Positions 45,480-54,790 of a DNA stretch of 64,000 nucleotides are shown piece by piece. Source of the DNA: Oceanibaculum pacificum (GTDB taxonomy: Bacteria > Pseudomonadota > Alphaproteobacteria > Oceanibaculales > Oceanibaculaceae). The notes under the pieces are model-generated. The model was given only the letters and a program-made list of their open reading frames with translations, did no database searches and had not been told where the DNA came from. The stretch is taken from NCBI RefSeq assembly GCF_001618175.1, contig NZ_LPXN01000116.1, positions 1 to 64,000 on the forward strand, given 5' to 3'. Made by a program: the position numbers and the translations under genes. Position 1 is the first letter of the stretch; each line of letters begins with the position of its first letter.

Positions 45480-45739
45480 CGGAGCACGTCGAGGGCTTCG
45501 AGGTGCCGCTGCACCGCGCGCTGACCGAGCCGATCCTGCTCGCCGGCGCGCCGCGCACCGTCGCCATCGTCAACGGCACGCTGGCGGCAGCACTGGGTTT
45601 GGGCCTCCGGCTCTGGATCGCCGGGCTCCTCGTCTGGGCCATCGGTCATTCGCTCGCCGCGTTCGCGGCGAAGCGCGACCCGCAGTTCGGTCAGGTGCTG
45701 AGCCGCCACCTCCGGCACAAAGGATGGCTCGAATGCTGA
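45476..45739 (+). CDS. trbD: TrbD (VirB3 family)
   Basis: An 87-aa inner-membrane protein with two hydrophobic stretches (VNGTLAAALGLGLRLWIAGL and VWAIGHSLAAFAA) and the conserved N-terminal PLHRALTEPILLAGAPR. VirB3/TrbD works with the TrbE ATPase in pilus biogenesis. It overlaps trbC by 4 nt and trbE by 16 nt. Confidence 0.92.
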   Translation: MTEHVEGFEVPLHRALTEPILLAGAPRTVAIVNGTLAAALGLGLRLWIAGLLVWAIGHSLAAFAAKRDPQFGQVLSRHLRHKGWLEC

Positions 45740-48222
45740 ACCTCGCCGAATACCGCGGCAAGCCGCAACGTCTCGCCGATTACCTGCCTTGGGCGGCACT
45801 GGTCGCGCCCGGCGTGGTGCTCAACAAGGACGGCAGCTTCCAGCGGACCTTCCGCTTCCGCGGCCCCGATCTGGAGAGCGCGACCGAGCCCGAGCTGGTC
45901 GCCACCTGTGCCCGGCTCAACAACGTGCTGCGGCGCTTCGGGTCGGGCTGGGCGCTGTTCTTCGAGGCCGAGCGCCACGCCGCGCCCGGCTACCCGGCGT
46001 CCGAATTCCCGGACCCGGCCTCCTGGCTGGTCGACCGGGAGCGCCGCGCCACCTTCGAGAACAGCTTGGGCGAACTCGATGGGGAGCCGGCGCGCCGTCA
46101 CCGGCAGCACTTCGAGAGCAGCTACTACCTGACGCTCCTCTATCTCCCGCCACCGGACCAAGTGAACCGGGCCGAGCGGGCGCTTCTGGAGACCCCGCCC
46201 GACGAGCGCGGGATCGACTACCGCGACCATCTCGAGGCCTTCGTCGCGGAGACCGACCGGGCGCTCGACCTGCTCTCCGGCCTGATGCCCGTCTGCGCGC
46301 CGCTCGACGACGCCGAGACGCTCACCTACCTGCACGGTACCGTCTCGGCCCGGCGCCATCCGGTCGCGGTGCCCGAGACGCCGATGTACCTGGATGCGGT
46401 GCTCGCCGATACGCCGCTCGCCGGCGGGCTCGAGCCGACGCTCGGCGACCGGCATCTGCGCACCGTCACCGCGCTGGGCTTTCCGAACACCTCCCGGCCG
46501 GGGCTGCTCGACGACCTCAACCACCTCGGCTTCGAATACCGCTGGGTCACGCGCTTCATACCGCTCGACAAGACCACGGCCAACAGCGCGTTGACTCGTC
46601 TTCGGCGCCAGTGGTTCGCGAAGCGCAAGTCGATCGCCGTGCTCCTGCGCGAGGTGCTCTACAACGAGCCGGCGCCTCTCCTCGACTCGGATGCCGACAA
46701 CAAGGCGGTCGATGCCGACGCGGCGCTCCAGGAGTTGGGTGGCGACCACGTGGCCTTCGGCTATCTGACGGCCACCGTCACGGTCTGGGACGAGAGCCGG
46801 GCCGGGGCTGCCGAGAAGGTCCGCGCGGTCGAGCGCGTCATCAACGCGCACGGCTTCACCACGATCCGAGAGACCGTCAATGCCGTCGAGGCATGGCTCG
46901 GAAGCCTGCCGGGACACGTCTATGCCAACGTCCGCCAGCCGCTGGTCCACACGCTGAATCTGGCGCATCTCGTGCCGCTGTCCGCGGTGTGGGCCGGGCC
47001 GGTGCGCAACGAGCATCTCGACGGACCCCCGCTGCTGCTCGCCGAGACCGGCGGCACCACGCCGTTCCGTCTTTCCACCCACGTCGGCGACGTCGGCCAC
47101 ATGCTGGTGGTCGGCCCGACCGGCGCCGGCAAGTCGGTGCTGCTGGCGCTGACGGCCTTGCAGTTCCGGCGCTACGCGGGCGCCCAGGTCTATGTCTTCG
47201 ACAAGGGCGGCTCAGCCCGCGCCGCGGCGCTTGCCATGGGCGGCCGGCACCATGCGCTCGGCATCGGCGGCGCGCTCTCGTTCCAGCCCCTGCGGCACAT
47301 CGACGATCCCGTCGTCCGGAGCTGGGCGGCGGAATGGATCGCCGGCCTGCTCGCGCACGAGAAGGTCGTCCTTGCGCCGGAAGTGAAGGAGAACGTCTGG
47401 TCGGCGCTCGGCAACCTCGCCTCGGCGCCGCCGGCGGAGCGCACCCTTACCGGGCTCTCTGTCGTCCTGCAGTCGAATGCCCTGCGGTCGGCACTCGCAC
47501 CCTACACGCTCGAAGGCCCCTACGGCGCGCTGCTCGACGCCGAGGAGGAGGAGCTCGCGCTGGCCGACGTGCAGTGCTTCGAGATGGAAGAGCTGATGCA
47601 GGAAGCGGGCGCCGTCCTGCCGGCGCTCACATATCTCTTCCATCGCCTGGAGGCGCGGTTCGGAAGCCCGTCCCCGACTGGATCGGGGAGCCGGCCGACG
47701 CTTCTGGTGCTCGACGAGGCCTGGCTCTTTCTCGACAATCCGCTGTTCGCCGGGCGCATCCGCGACTGGTTGAAGACGCTGCGCAAAAAGAACGTCGCCG
47801 TCGTCTTCGCCACCCAGTCGCTCGCCGATATCGCCGACAGCACCATCGCGCCGGCGCTGATCGAGTCCTGTCCGCAACGCATCTTCCTGCCGAACGATCG
47901 GGCGCTCGAGCCGCAGAGCCGGGAGGCCTACGAGCGCTTCGGTTTGAACACGCGGCAGGTCGAGCTGATCACCGCCGCCCAGCCGAAGCGCGACTACTAC
48001 CTGCAGTCCTGGCGCGGCAACCGGCTGTTCGAGCTGGGCCTCGGCCCGGTGGCGCTCGCCTTCTGCGCCGCATCCCAGCCGGCCGACCAGGCGCTCATTG
48101 ACCGGGTGCTGGCGGAAAATGGGCCAGAGCAGTTCGCCGAGGCCTGGCTCCGGGTGCGCGACCTCGACTGGGCAGCCGACCTGCTACGCGACTTCCCCGC
48201 CGAACAAGGAGGACAGCCATGA
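45724..48222 (+). CDS. trbE: TrbE type IV secretion ATPase (VirB4 family)
   Basis: An 832-aa VirB4-type ATPase. The N-terminal region (LNLAEYRGKPQRLADYLPWA, VLNKDGSFQRTFRFRGPDLE) is the CagE/TrbE/VirB domain. Walker A is GPTGAGKS in MLVVGPTGAGKSVLLAL and Walker B LLVLDEAWLFL. It powers pilin extraction and channel assembly. Starts inside trbD and overlaps trbJ at ATGA. Full length for the family. Confidence 0.95.
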   Translation: MARMLNLAEYRGKPQRLADYLPWAALVAPGVVLNKDGSFQRTFRFRGPDLESATEPELVATCARLNNVLRRFGSGWALFFEAERHAAPGYPASEFPDPASWLVDRERRATFENSLGELDGEPARRHRQHFESSYYLTLLYLPPPDQVNRAERALLETPPDERGIDYRDHLEAFVAETDRALDLLSGLMPVCAPLDDAETLTYLHGTVSARRHPVAVPETPMYLDAVLADTPLAGGLEPTLGDRHLRTVTALGFPNTSRPGLLDDLNHLGFEYRWVTRFIPLDKTTANSALTRLRRQWFAKRKSIAVLLREVLYNEPAPLLDSDADNKAVDADAALQELGGDHVAFGYLTATVTVWDESRAGAAEKVRAVERVINAHGFTTIRETVNAVEAWLGSLPGHVYANVRQPLVHTLNLAHLVPLSAVWAGPVRNEHLDGPPLLLAETGGTTPFRLSTHVGDVGHMLVVGPTGAGKSVLLALTALQFRRYAGAQVYVFDKGGSARAAALAMGGRHHALGIGGALSFQPLRHIDDPVVRSWAAEWIAGLLAHEKVVLAPEVKENVWSALGNLASAPPAERTLTGLSVVLQSNALRSALAPYTLEGPYGALLDAEEEELALADVQCFEMEELMQEAGAVLPALTYLFHRLEARFGSPSPTGSGSRPTLLVLDEAWLFLDNPLFAGRIRDWLKTLRKKNVAVVFATQSLADIADSTIAPALIESCPQRIFLPNDRALEPQSREAYERFGLNTRQVELITAAQPKRDYYLQSWRGNRLFELGLGPVALAFCAASQPADQALIDRVLAENGPEQFAEAWLRVRDLDWAADLLRDFPAEQGGQP

Positions 48223-48932
48223 AGCGCCATCTCGGTGTTGCCTGCCTGGCGGTGTGCCTCGCTCTTGCACCAATCCAGCCGGTGCAGGCGCTGACCGTGT
48301 TCGATCCCTCGAATTACAGCCAGAACGTCCTGCAGGCAGCTCGGGCGCTGCAACAGATCAACAACCAGATCCGCAGCCTGCAGAACCAGGTGCTGATGCT
48401 GCAGAACATGGCGAAGCACCTGGAGCGTCTCGATTACTCCTCTCTCGGCGCGATCCAGGCGGCGCTCGGCCGGATCAACCTGCTGATGGCGCAGGCCGAA
48501 GGCATCGCGTTTCGGGTCGATCGCACCGAGCAGGAATTCGCGCGGCTTTACCCCAAGGAGTACGCGGCGACCGTAACCACCGACGAACTCGCCCGCGACG
48601 CGCGCGGCCGCTGGGAGCATTCGATGGACGCCCTGCGCCAGACCATGCTGGTGCAGGCCGAGGTCGTGCAGAACGTCGAGGCCGACAGCGGCGAGCTCGC
48701 GCGCCTCCTCGCCGAGTCCCAGGCCGCCATCGGCAGCCTTCAGGCGCAACAGGCGACCAATCAGCTCATGGCGCTCTCGACCAAGCAGCAGCTCCAGACC
48801 CAGGAGTTGGTCGCCGCCCAGTACCGCGCCGAGGCGCTGGAGCGCGCCCGCGCGGCCGCCGCCCAGGAGCAGGCACGCGCGCAGTTCGACCGGTTCCTCG
48901 GCGACGGCAAGGCCTACACGCCGCTGGACTGA
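48219..48932 (+). CDS. trbJ: TrbJ (VirB5 family)
   Basis: A 237-aa exported protein with a signal peptide (about 1-24, VQA-LTVFDP), then long amphipathic coiled-coil helices rich in Gln and Ala (NVLQAARALQQINNQIRSLQ, RAAAAQEQARAQFDRF). This is typical TrbJ, a minor pilus component involved in recipient contact and entry exclusion. It follows trbE by a 4-nt overlap. TrbK would normally be next but only 18 bp separate trbJ from trbL. Confidence 0.9.
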   Translation: MKRHLGVACLAVCLALAPIQPVQALTVFDPSNYSQNVLQAARALQQINNQIRSLQNQVLMLQNMAKHLERLDYSSLGAIQAALGRINLLMAQAEGIAFRVDRTEQEFARLYPKEYAATVTTDELARDARGRWEHSMDALRQTMLVQAEVVQNVEADSGELARLLAESQAAIGSLQAQQATNQLMALSTKQQLQTQELVAAQYRAEALERARAAAAQEQARAQFDRFLGDGKAYTPLD

Positions 48933-48950
48933 GGTGAGCGAGGCGACGCC

Positions 48951-50270
48951 ATGGACGACATCAACGTCATCGACCGCTTCACGCAGACCTTCGTCACCTA
49001 TATCGACTCGGGCTTCGGTCTGCTGACGGGCGACGTCGCCTTCCTCACGTCACTCCTGGTCGCCATCGACATCACGCTCGCCGGGTTGTGGTGGGCGCTG
49101 GACGAAGGCTCCAACGTTCTCGCCCGGCTCATCCGGAAGGTGCTCTATGTCGGCGCCTTCGCGCTCATTCTGAACAACTGGCAGTTCTTCGCGGATCTTA
49201 TCTTCCAGTCCTTCTCGGGGCTGGGTCTCAAGGCGACGCCCACCGGGCTGACTCCGGATCGCCTGCTGCAACCGGGCTACGTTGCCGGCACGGGCTTCGA
49301 GGCCGCCTATCCGCTGATCCGGCAGGCGGGCGAGCTTCTCGGCTTCACGACCTTCTTCGACAATGCGGTGACGATTGTTGTGCTGGTCTTCGCCTGGCTG
49401 GTCGTGGTGCTCGCCTTCTTCATCCTCGCCGTCCAGCTCTTCATCACCATCATCGAGTTCAAGCTGACCACGCTCGCCGGCTTCGTGCTGGTGCCCTTCG
49501 CGCTGTGGAACAAGACGGCCTTCCTCGCCGAGCGTGTGCTCGGCAACGTGGTCGCCTCCGGCATCAAGGTCATGGTCCTCGCCGTCATCATCGGCATCGG
49601 CACCACGCTGTTCGGCGACTTCATCGGTGCCCTCGACGGCGAGGAGCCCAGCCTCGAGCAGGCGATGTCACTAGTGCTGGCCTCGCTCGCGCTGTTCGGC
49701 CTCGGCATCTTCGGGCCCGGCATCGCCGCCGGCCTGGTCTCTGGCGCACCCCAGCTCGGCGCCGGCGCTGCTGTTGGCACGGCGGGCGCGGTGGCCGGCG
49801 GCACGCTTGCCGGCGGTGCGGCCGCGGTCGGTATGACCCGCATGGCCGGTGCTGGCGGATTGTCCGCCGTGCGCGCCGGCACGGCGCTTTCGGCTGGCAC
49901 CGGCGCGGCCTACGGGATGGGCAAGGCCGCGTCGGGCGCCACCGGAGCGGCCGGCATGGTCGCTGGTATGGTCGGTGTCGCCAGGGCAGGGGCCGGTACG
50001 GCCCACGCCGCCGGGGCGCGCATGGTCGGTGGTTTCGCCGAGAGTGCGCAGCGCGGCCGCACGGCGGCATGGCAGGCGACCGGCGGCCGGCCGGCAGGTG
50101 GTCCTGCGATCGCCTCGGCTCCCCTGGGCGACGGCGGCGTTCCGGTATGGGCGCGGCGCCTGCGGGCGGAGCAACGCCGCCGTGCGCGCCTTCATTCGAC
50201 CGAGCAGGCAGTCCGGGAAGGGGACCGGCCCGGCGCCGGCGCGAATCCCGACCTGTCCGAGAGGGAGTGA
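48951..50270 (+). CDS. trbL: TrbL (VirB6 family)
   Basis: A 439-aa polytopic inner-membrane protein: about six hydrophobic segments in residues 25-260 (AFLTSLLVAIDITLAGLWWA, TIVVLVFAWLVVVLAFFILA, IKVMVLAVIIGIGTTLFGDF). A long Gly/Ala-rich tail (about 260-380) follows, which is usual for TrbL. It forms part of the channel through which the DNA strand passes. Immediately followed by trbF after 3 bp. Confidence 0.93.
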   Translation: MDDINVIDRFTQTFVTYIDSGFGLLTGDVAFLTSLLVAIDITLAGLWWALDEGSNVLARLIRKVLYVGAFALILNNWQFFADLIFQSFSGLGLKATPTGLTPDRLLQPGYVAGTGFEAAYPLIRQAGELLGFTTFFDNAVTIVVLVFAWLVVVLAFFILAVQLFITIIEFKLTTLAGFVLVPFALWNKTAFLAERVLGNVVASGIKVMVLAVIIGIGTTLFGDFIGALDGEEPSLEQAMSLVLASLALFGLGIFGPGIAAGLVSGAPQLGAGAAVGTAGAVAGGTLAGGAAAVGMTRMAGAGGLSAVRAGTALSAGTGAAYGMGKAASGATGAAGMVAGMVGVARAGAGTAHAAGARMVGGFAESAQRGRTAAWQATGGRPAGGPAIASAPLGDGGVPVWARRLRAEQRRRARLHSTEQAVREGDRPGAGANPDLSERE

Positions 50271-50273
50271 GCC

Positions 50274-50969
50274 ATGTTCCGGCGTGCGACCAACCGTTAC
50301 GGCGACACCCCCGAGCCCGTCACCCCGTACCAGAAGGCGGCGCAGCTCTGGGACGAGCGCCTCGGCTCGGCGCGCGTCCAGGCCCGGAACTGGCGCCTCA
50401 TGGCCTTCTTCTGCCTGGCGCTCGCCGCCGGGTTTGCGGCTGCCCTCATCTGGCAGTCGGCGCAGAGCCGGATCACGCCCTATGTCGTCGAGGTCGACGA
50501 GCTCGGCGCCGCCCAGGCGGTGGCGCCGGCCGTCCAGCCCTACGAGCCGACCGACGCCCAGATCGCCCATCACCTGGCGCGCTTCGTGCGGAACGTTCGC
50601 TCGCTCTCGATCGACCCCATCGTCGTGCGCAAGCGCTGGCTCGAGGCCTACGACTTTGCGACCGACCGGGCCGCCCAGACCCTCAACGAGTTCGCTCGCA
50701 TCAACGACCCCTTCAAGGCAGTCGGCGAGCGCAGCGTCTCCGTCGAGGTGACGAGCGTCGTGCGCGCTTCGGACGACTCCTTCCAGGTCAAGTGGACCGA
50801 GCGGACCTGGGAGGGTGGCAGCCTCGCCAAGACCGAGCGCTGGACCGGCATCCTGTCCATCGTCATCCGCCAGCCGCGCGACGTGGCGACGCTGCGCAAG
50901 AACCCGCTCGGCATCTACGTGCACGGCCTCGACTGGTCGCGCGAGCTCAACCCCGGAGAAACGCCATGA
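50274..50969 (+). CDS. trbF: TrbF (VirB8 family)
   Basis: A 231-aa protein with a short cytoplasmic N-terminus, one membrane helix (about 40-62, LMAFFCLALAAGFAAALIWQ) and a periplasmic VirB8-like NTF2 fold (VVEVDELGAAQAVAPA, FKVKWTERTWEGG-like block). It nucleates channel assembly. Overlaps trbG by 4 nt. Confidence 0.92.
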   Translation: MFRRATNRYGDTPEPVTPYQKAAQLWDERLGSARVQARNWRLMAFFCLALAAGFAAALIWQSAQSRITPYVVEVDELGAAQAVAPAVQPYEPTDAQIAHHLARFVRNVRSLSIDPIVVRKRWLEAYDFATDRAAQTLNEFARINDPFKAVGERSVSVEVTSVVRASDDSFQVKWTERTWEGGSLAKTERWTGILSIVIRQPRDVATLRKNPLGIYVHGLDWSRELNPGETP

Positions 50970-51985
50970 CTCCCATCCGCCACCTACTGTGCGGCGTGTC
51001 GGCGCTGGCGCTCGCCGCCTGTGCCGCCAAGGGCACGCCGCCCCCGGAGATCACTTACGACACCGGCGACTTCGTGCCCGCCGCCGTAGAGCAGGAGCCG
51101 CCCAGGCCGGTCGAGATCGTCGCCGTGCCCGAGCCGTTGCCGCTGCCGGGCCAGCTGAAGCCGGCGCCGAACGGGGAGCCGGCCGCGCCCGACGAAGGCC
51201 CGCCGACGGACCGGGTCGACGATGCCAATGCTGCTGCGCGGCTGGAGCCGACCGAGGACGGCTACATCAACGCGGTCCAGGTCTATCCCTTCACGAGGGG
51301 CGCGCTCTATCGCCTCTACGCGGCGCCGGAGCAGGTGAGCGATATCGCGCTTCAGCCGGGCGAGAAGCTGGTCGCGGTTTCGGCCGGCGACACGGTGCGC
51401 TGGGTGGTGGGCGACACCACCAGCGGCACCGGCGAACGCCAGCAGGTGCATGTGCTGGTGAAGCCGGTGGCGCCGGACCTCCGGACCAACCTCGTCATCA
51501 CCACCGACAGGCGGGCCTATCACCTGGAGCTGGAGAGCACCGAGGAGACCTACATGGCCTCGGTCTCGTGGCACTATCCGCACGAGGAGCTCGTCGCCCT
51601 TCGCCGGCAGAACGAGCGGGCGAATGAGACACAAAGTGTCGCGCAGGGTCTCGCACTCGACCGTCTCCGCTTCCGCTACGAGGTCACCGGCGACACGCCG
51701 CCGTGGCGGCCGCTCCGCGCGTTCGACGACACTTACAAGGTCTACATCGAGTTCCCGCGACGGATCGACCAGGGCGAAGCACCGCCGCTGTTCGTGGTCG
51801 GTCCCGAGGGCGGGGCGGAGCTCGTCAATTACCGCGTGCGTGGCAACTACTACATCGTCGACCGCCTGTTCGCCGCCGCCGAGCTCCGCCTCGGCGAGGA
51901 TCCCCAGCAGGTGGTCCGCATCAGTCGCACGGACGGGCGCCAGGCAAACGCGGCGCCGGCACGGGACGAGACGGAGGTCCGGTGA
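50966..51985 (+). CDS. trbG: TrbG (VirB9 family) lipoprotein
   Basis: A 339-aa protein with a lipoprotein signal (LALAACAAKG, lipobox Cys19), a proline-rich linker (about 40-95) and a C-terminal VirB9/CagX domain (YPFTRGALYRLYAAPEQVSD, TTDRRAYHLELESTEETYMA, YYIVDRLFAAAELRLG). It forms the outer part of the secretion core complex with TrbI. It follows trbF with ATGA overlap and overlaps trbI by one base. Confidence 0.93.
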   Translation: MTPIRHLLCGVSALALAACAAKGTPPPEITYDTGDFVPAAVEQEPPRPVEIVAVPEPLPLPGQLKPAPNGEPAAPDEGPPTDRVDDANAAARLEPTEDGYINAVQVYPFTRGALYRLYAAPEQVSDIALQPGEKLVAVSAGDTVRWVVGDTTSGTGERQQVHVLVKPVAPDLRTNLVITTDRRAYHLELESTEETYMASVSWHYPHEELVALRRQNERANETQSVAQGLALDRLRFRYEVTGDTPPWRPLRAFDDTYKVYIEFPRRIDQGEAPPLFVVGPEGGAELVNYRVRGNYYIVDRLFAAAELRLGEDPQQVVRISRTDGRQANAAPARDETEVR

Positions 51986-53232
51986 TGGCGGACCAGGCCG
52001 AACCGCGCAGCACCCCGCCGAAGAGCGACCCGGAAAGCTTAACGCTCCGAGCCCGGCCACGGCCCGTCACGCGCTTCAGCCGCAAGGTCCTGATCGCGGG
52101 CGCGGCACTCGGCTCGGCGGCGATCCTCGGAGCGACCCTCGTGGCGCTCGATCCGCCGACGTTCCGCGAGGAGCGACGTGGCGACGAGCTGTACAGCACC
52201 GAGCGTAAGCCGACTGCCGAGGGGCTGGCCGAGCTGCCGAGTGACTATGGCGACATGCCGAAGCCGACACCGGAGCTGGGCCCGCCGCTTCCCGGTGACG
52301 TGGGGCCGCCCGTGGTCGACATGGAGCGGGATCTCGGCGTGGCGCCGCCATCGGTACCGGCGTTCCGGCCCGACCCGGAGGCCGATGCCGCCCGGGCCGA
52401 ACGTCTGCGTCTCGCGCAACAGGCACGAAAGGCGCGCGAGTCGGAGGTGTTCTTCCAGATCTCCGCACGGCAAGGAACTACCGACGCCGCGGCGAATCCG
52501 GGGACAGGGCAGGGGGCATCTGACCCATACGTGGATGGCTCTGACGACCAAAGCCGGCTCGCACTCGACCCCGCCCGGGATCAGAACCACCAGGGCCGCA
52601 AGCTCGACTTCCTGAACCAGCGCGTCGACGACGCGGTCTACAATCCGCACCCGCTCCAGGACCCGGTCTCGCCCTACGTGGTGATGGCGGGCACGGCGAT
52701 CCAAGCGAGCCTGGTAACGGGCATCAACTCCGACTTGCCCGGACTGGTGATCGCCCAGGTCACCGGGAACGTCTACGACACGCCGACCGGCCGGCATCTC
52801 CTGATCCCGCAGGGCGCGCGCCTGATCGGAGAATACGACAGCGTCGTCGCCTTCGGGCAGAGCCGGGCGCTCGTCATCTGGAACCGCATCGTCATGCCGG
52901 ACGGCTCCTCGATCGTGATCGAGAACCTGCCGGCGACCGATACGGCCGGCTACGCGGGTCTCGAGGACGAGGTCGACTACCACACCTGGCGGCTGATCGC
53001 CGGCGTGGCGCTCTCGACGCTGCTCGGCGTCGGCACCGAGCTGACCTTCGGCGAAGAGGAGGGCAATCTCTTGCGGGCAATCCGCGAATCCGCCCAGCGC
53101 GACGCCAACCGCGCCGGTCAGCGCATCACCGAGCGCAACCTCAACATCCAGCCGACCATCACCGTCCGGCCTGGCTGGCCGCTGCGCGTCATCGTCCACA
53201 AGGACCTGGTGCTGAGACCCTACCGCGGCTGA
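51985..53232 (+). CDS. trbI: TrbI (VirB10 family)
   Basis: A 415-aa protein: a short cytoplasmic N-terminus, one membrane helix (about 36-54), a proline-rich periplasmic stretch (about 80-140) and the C-terminal VirB10 beta-barrel (YVVMAGTAIQASLVTGINSD, RHLLIPQGARLIGEYDSVVA, PTITVRPGWPLRVIVHKDLV). VirB10 spans the envelope and transmits ATPase energy to the outer-membrane pore. It ends the trb core; DUF2274 follows 14 bp later. No trbH is visible. Confidence 0.94.
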   Translation: MADQAEPRSTPPKSDPESLTLRARPRPVTRFSRKVLIAGAALGSAAILGATLVALDPPTFREERRGDELYSTERKPTAEGLAELPSDYGDMPKPTPELGPPLPGDVGPPVVDMERDLGVAPPSVPAFRPDPEADAARAERLRLAQQARKARESEVFFQISARQGTTDAAANPGTGQGASDPYVDGSDDQSRLALDPARDQNHQGRKLDFLNQRVDDAVYNPHPLQDPVSPYVVMAGTAIQASLVTGINSDLPGLVIAQVTGNVYDTPTGRHLLIPQGARLIGEYDSVVAFGQSRALVIWNRIVMPDGSSIVIENLPATDTAGYAGLEDEVDYHTWRLIAGVALSTLLGVGTELTFGEEEGNLLRAIRESAQRDANRAGQRITERNLNIQPTITVRPGWPLRVIVHKDLVLRPYRG

Positions 53233-53246
53233 CGGAGGAGATAGCC

Positions 53247-53480
53247 ATGCCCGACCTGAAGCTGTCCAAGCTCCCCGACCGGACACCGGTCAAGATCACC
53301 GTCACGGTCACGCCCGAGCTGAACAAGGCGCTTCAGGCCTATGCCGAGCTCTACCGCGAGACCTACGGCGAGGCCGAGCCCGTGGCGGAGCTCATCCCTT
53401 ACATGCTGGAGAGCTTCCTCGCCGCCGACCGCGGATTCGCCAAGGCGCGGCGGGAGCGCTCGTCCCCGAAACGCGGCTGA
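53247..53480 (+). CDS. DUF2274 protein
   Basis: A 77-aa basic protein of the DUF2274 family (LSKLPDRTPVKITVTVTPEL, AYAELYRETYGEAEPVAELI, MLESFLAADRGFAKARRERS). Its beta-strand plus two helices resemble a ribbon-helix-helix fold. It is a regular companion of trbI on alphaproteobacterial conjugative elements and may regulate the operon; function unproven. Confidence 0.9.
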   Translation: MPDLKLSKLPDRTPVKITVTVTPELNKALQAYAELYRETYGEAEPVAELIPYMLESFLAADRGFAKARRERSSPKRG

Positions 53481-53506
53481 CCCGATCAACGGAAGGAGGC
53501 AGAGCC

Positions 53507-53818
53507 ATGTCGATCATCGGTACGTTCACCCCCACCAAGAACGGTGGTTGGACCGGCACCATCCGCACGCTCACCATCGACGTGAAGGCGCGGTTCGTGC
53601 CCAACGACAACCGCGACAGCGACCGCGCGCCGGATTTCCGGGTGTTCGTCGGACGCTCAGAGGTTGGCGCTGCTTGGCGCGAGCGCACAAGTGGAGAAAG
53701 CCCGAAAGACTACGTCAGCGTCCGCCTCGACGATCCAACACTGGCGGAGCCGATATCCGCGGCTATGTTTACGGTCGCTGAGAGCCAGTCCGCGCAGCTC
53801 GTCTGGAGTCGACGGTAG
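53507..53818 (+). CDS. DUF736 protein (second copy)
   Basis: A 103-aa DUF736 protein (TPTKNGGWTGTIRTLTIDVK, DFRVFVGRSEVGAAWRE, YVSVRLDDPTLAEPISAAMF), diverged from the first copy at 31406. AAGGAGG precedes the ATG. It closes the transfer operon. The IS5-family element begins only 32 bp after its stop, and what used to follow it is unknown. Confidence 0.92.
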   Translation: MSIIGTFTPTKNGGWTGTIRTLTIDVKARFVPNDNRDSDRAPDFRVFVGRSEVGAAWRERTSGESPKDYVSVRLDDPTLAEPISAAMFTVAESQSAQLVWSRR

Positions 53819-53849
53819 TTACAGTAGCCTAATGGACTTAACGTTCTTA

Positions 53850-54750
53850 GAGACCGTTTGAGAAAGGGGATTCCCCTCGGGTGGGTTTCGTGATTCACCC
53901 TGTGCATGTGGACACGAGAGACGCGAGGCCGGATGGCCGGGATCGAGCGGAAGACCAAGCGGTACCCGACCGATCTGACCGACGAGGAGTGGTCGCGGAT
54001 CGCGCCGTTGCTGCCGACGCCGGCGCGGCGCGGGCGCAAGCCGAGCGTCGATCTCCGCGAGGTGTTGAACGCGATCCGCTACATGACCCGCACCGGCGGC
54101 GGCTGGCGGATGCTGCCGAAGGACTTCCCGCCGTGGCAGACGGTGTACTGGTGGTTTCGCCGGTTCGTGCGGCTGATGCTGTTCCAAACTATTCATGACA
54201 TCGCCCTGATGGTCGACCGCGAACGGGCCGGACGCGAGGCGAGCCCGAGCGGCGGTGTCGCCGACAGCCAGAGAGTCAAGGCCCCGGCGCCGGGCGCAGC
54301 GCGGGGATACGACGCGGCGAAGAAGACGGTCGGCCGCAAGCGCCACGTGGTGGTCGACACCGACGGGCGATTGCTGATGGCCAACCTGACCCCGGCCGAC
54401 ATCTCGGACAGTGCCGGGGCGCAAATGATCCTCGACGCCATCCGCAAACGCTGGCCGTGGCTCAAGCACCTGTTCGCCGACGGCGCCTACGACCGGACGC
54501 AGCTCATGGACAAGGCCGCGTTCCTGGATTTCGTCATCGAGGTCGTACGCCGCATCGACCACGAGCCCGGCTTCAAGGTCCTGCCCCGGCGCTGGGTGGT
54601 CGAGCGCACCTTCGGCTGGATGACCCGATGGCGGCGCCTGGTGCGCGACTACGAGCAGCGCATCGACGTCTCCGAGGCCATGATCCACGTCGCCATGGGA
54701 AGCCTTCTCCTGCGCCGCATCAGCCATTGAAGCCATTCTCAAACGGACTC
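53850..54750 (+). mobile_element. Complete IS5-family insertion sequence
   Basis: A 901-bp element with 18-bp terminal inverted repeats: GAGACCGTTTGAGAAAGG at 53850-53867 and its near-inverse at 54733-54750 (16 of 18 match). TTA flanks both sides (53847-53849 and 54751-54753), a 3-bp target duplication of the TNA type, as in the IS1031 group. Both ends and the transposase are intact, so insertion may be recent. Confidence 0.88.
53933..54730 (+). CDS. IS5-family transposase
   Basis: A 265-aa DDE transposase. The N-terminal region (RYPTDLTDEEWSRIAPLLP, NAIRYMTRTGGGWRMLPKDF) and the catalytic domain (VADSQRVKAPAPGAARGYD, KRHVVVDTDGRLL, LFADGAYDRTQLMD, PRRWVVERTFGWMTRWRRL) are complete, with catalytic Asp, Asp and Glu in the usual blocks. 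ATG 53933 gives the family start; ATG 53906 is an in-frame alternative. Single-frame, no frameshift. Confidence 0.93.
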   Translation: MAGIERKTKRYPTDLTDEEWSRIAPLLPTPARRGRKPSVDLREVLNAIRYMTRTGGGWRMLPKDFPPWQTVYWWFRRFVRLMLFQTIHDIALMVDRERAGREASPSGGVADSQRVKAPAPGAARGYDAAKKTVGRKRHVVVDTDGRLLMANLTPADISDSAGAQMILDAIRKRWPWLKHLFADGAYDRTQLMDKAAFLDFVIEVVRRIDHEPGFKVLPRRWVVERTFGWMTRWRRLVRDYEQRIDVSEAMIHVAMGSLLLRRISH

Positions 54751-54790
54751 TTAGCGTACACGAACGTGGACGTTAGCCCAAGCGGTCCGC

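Noticed and set aside
49088-51985. 965-codon open frame across trbL, trbF and into trbG
   Set aside because: Only the final part from 50966 is a real gene (trbG); the rest is a shadow of trbL and trbF in another frame, with an Arg/Pro-rich translation typical of GC-rich antiframe reading.
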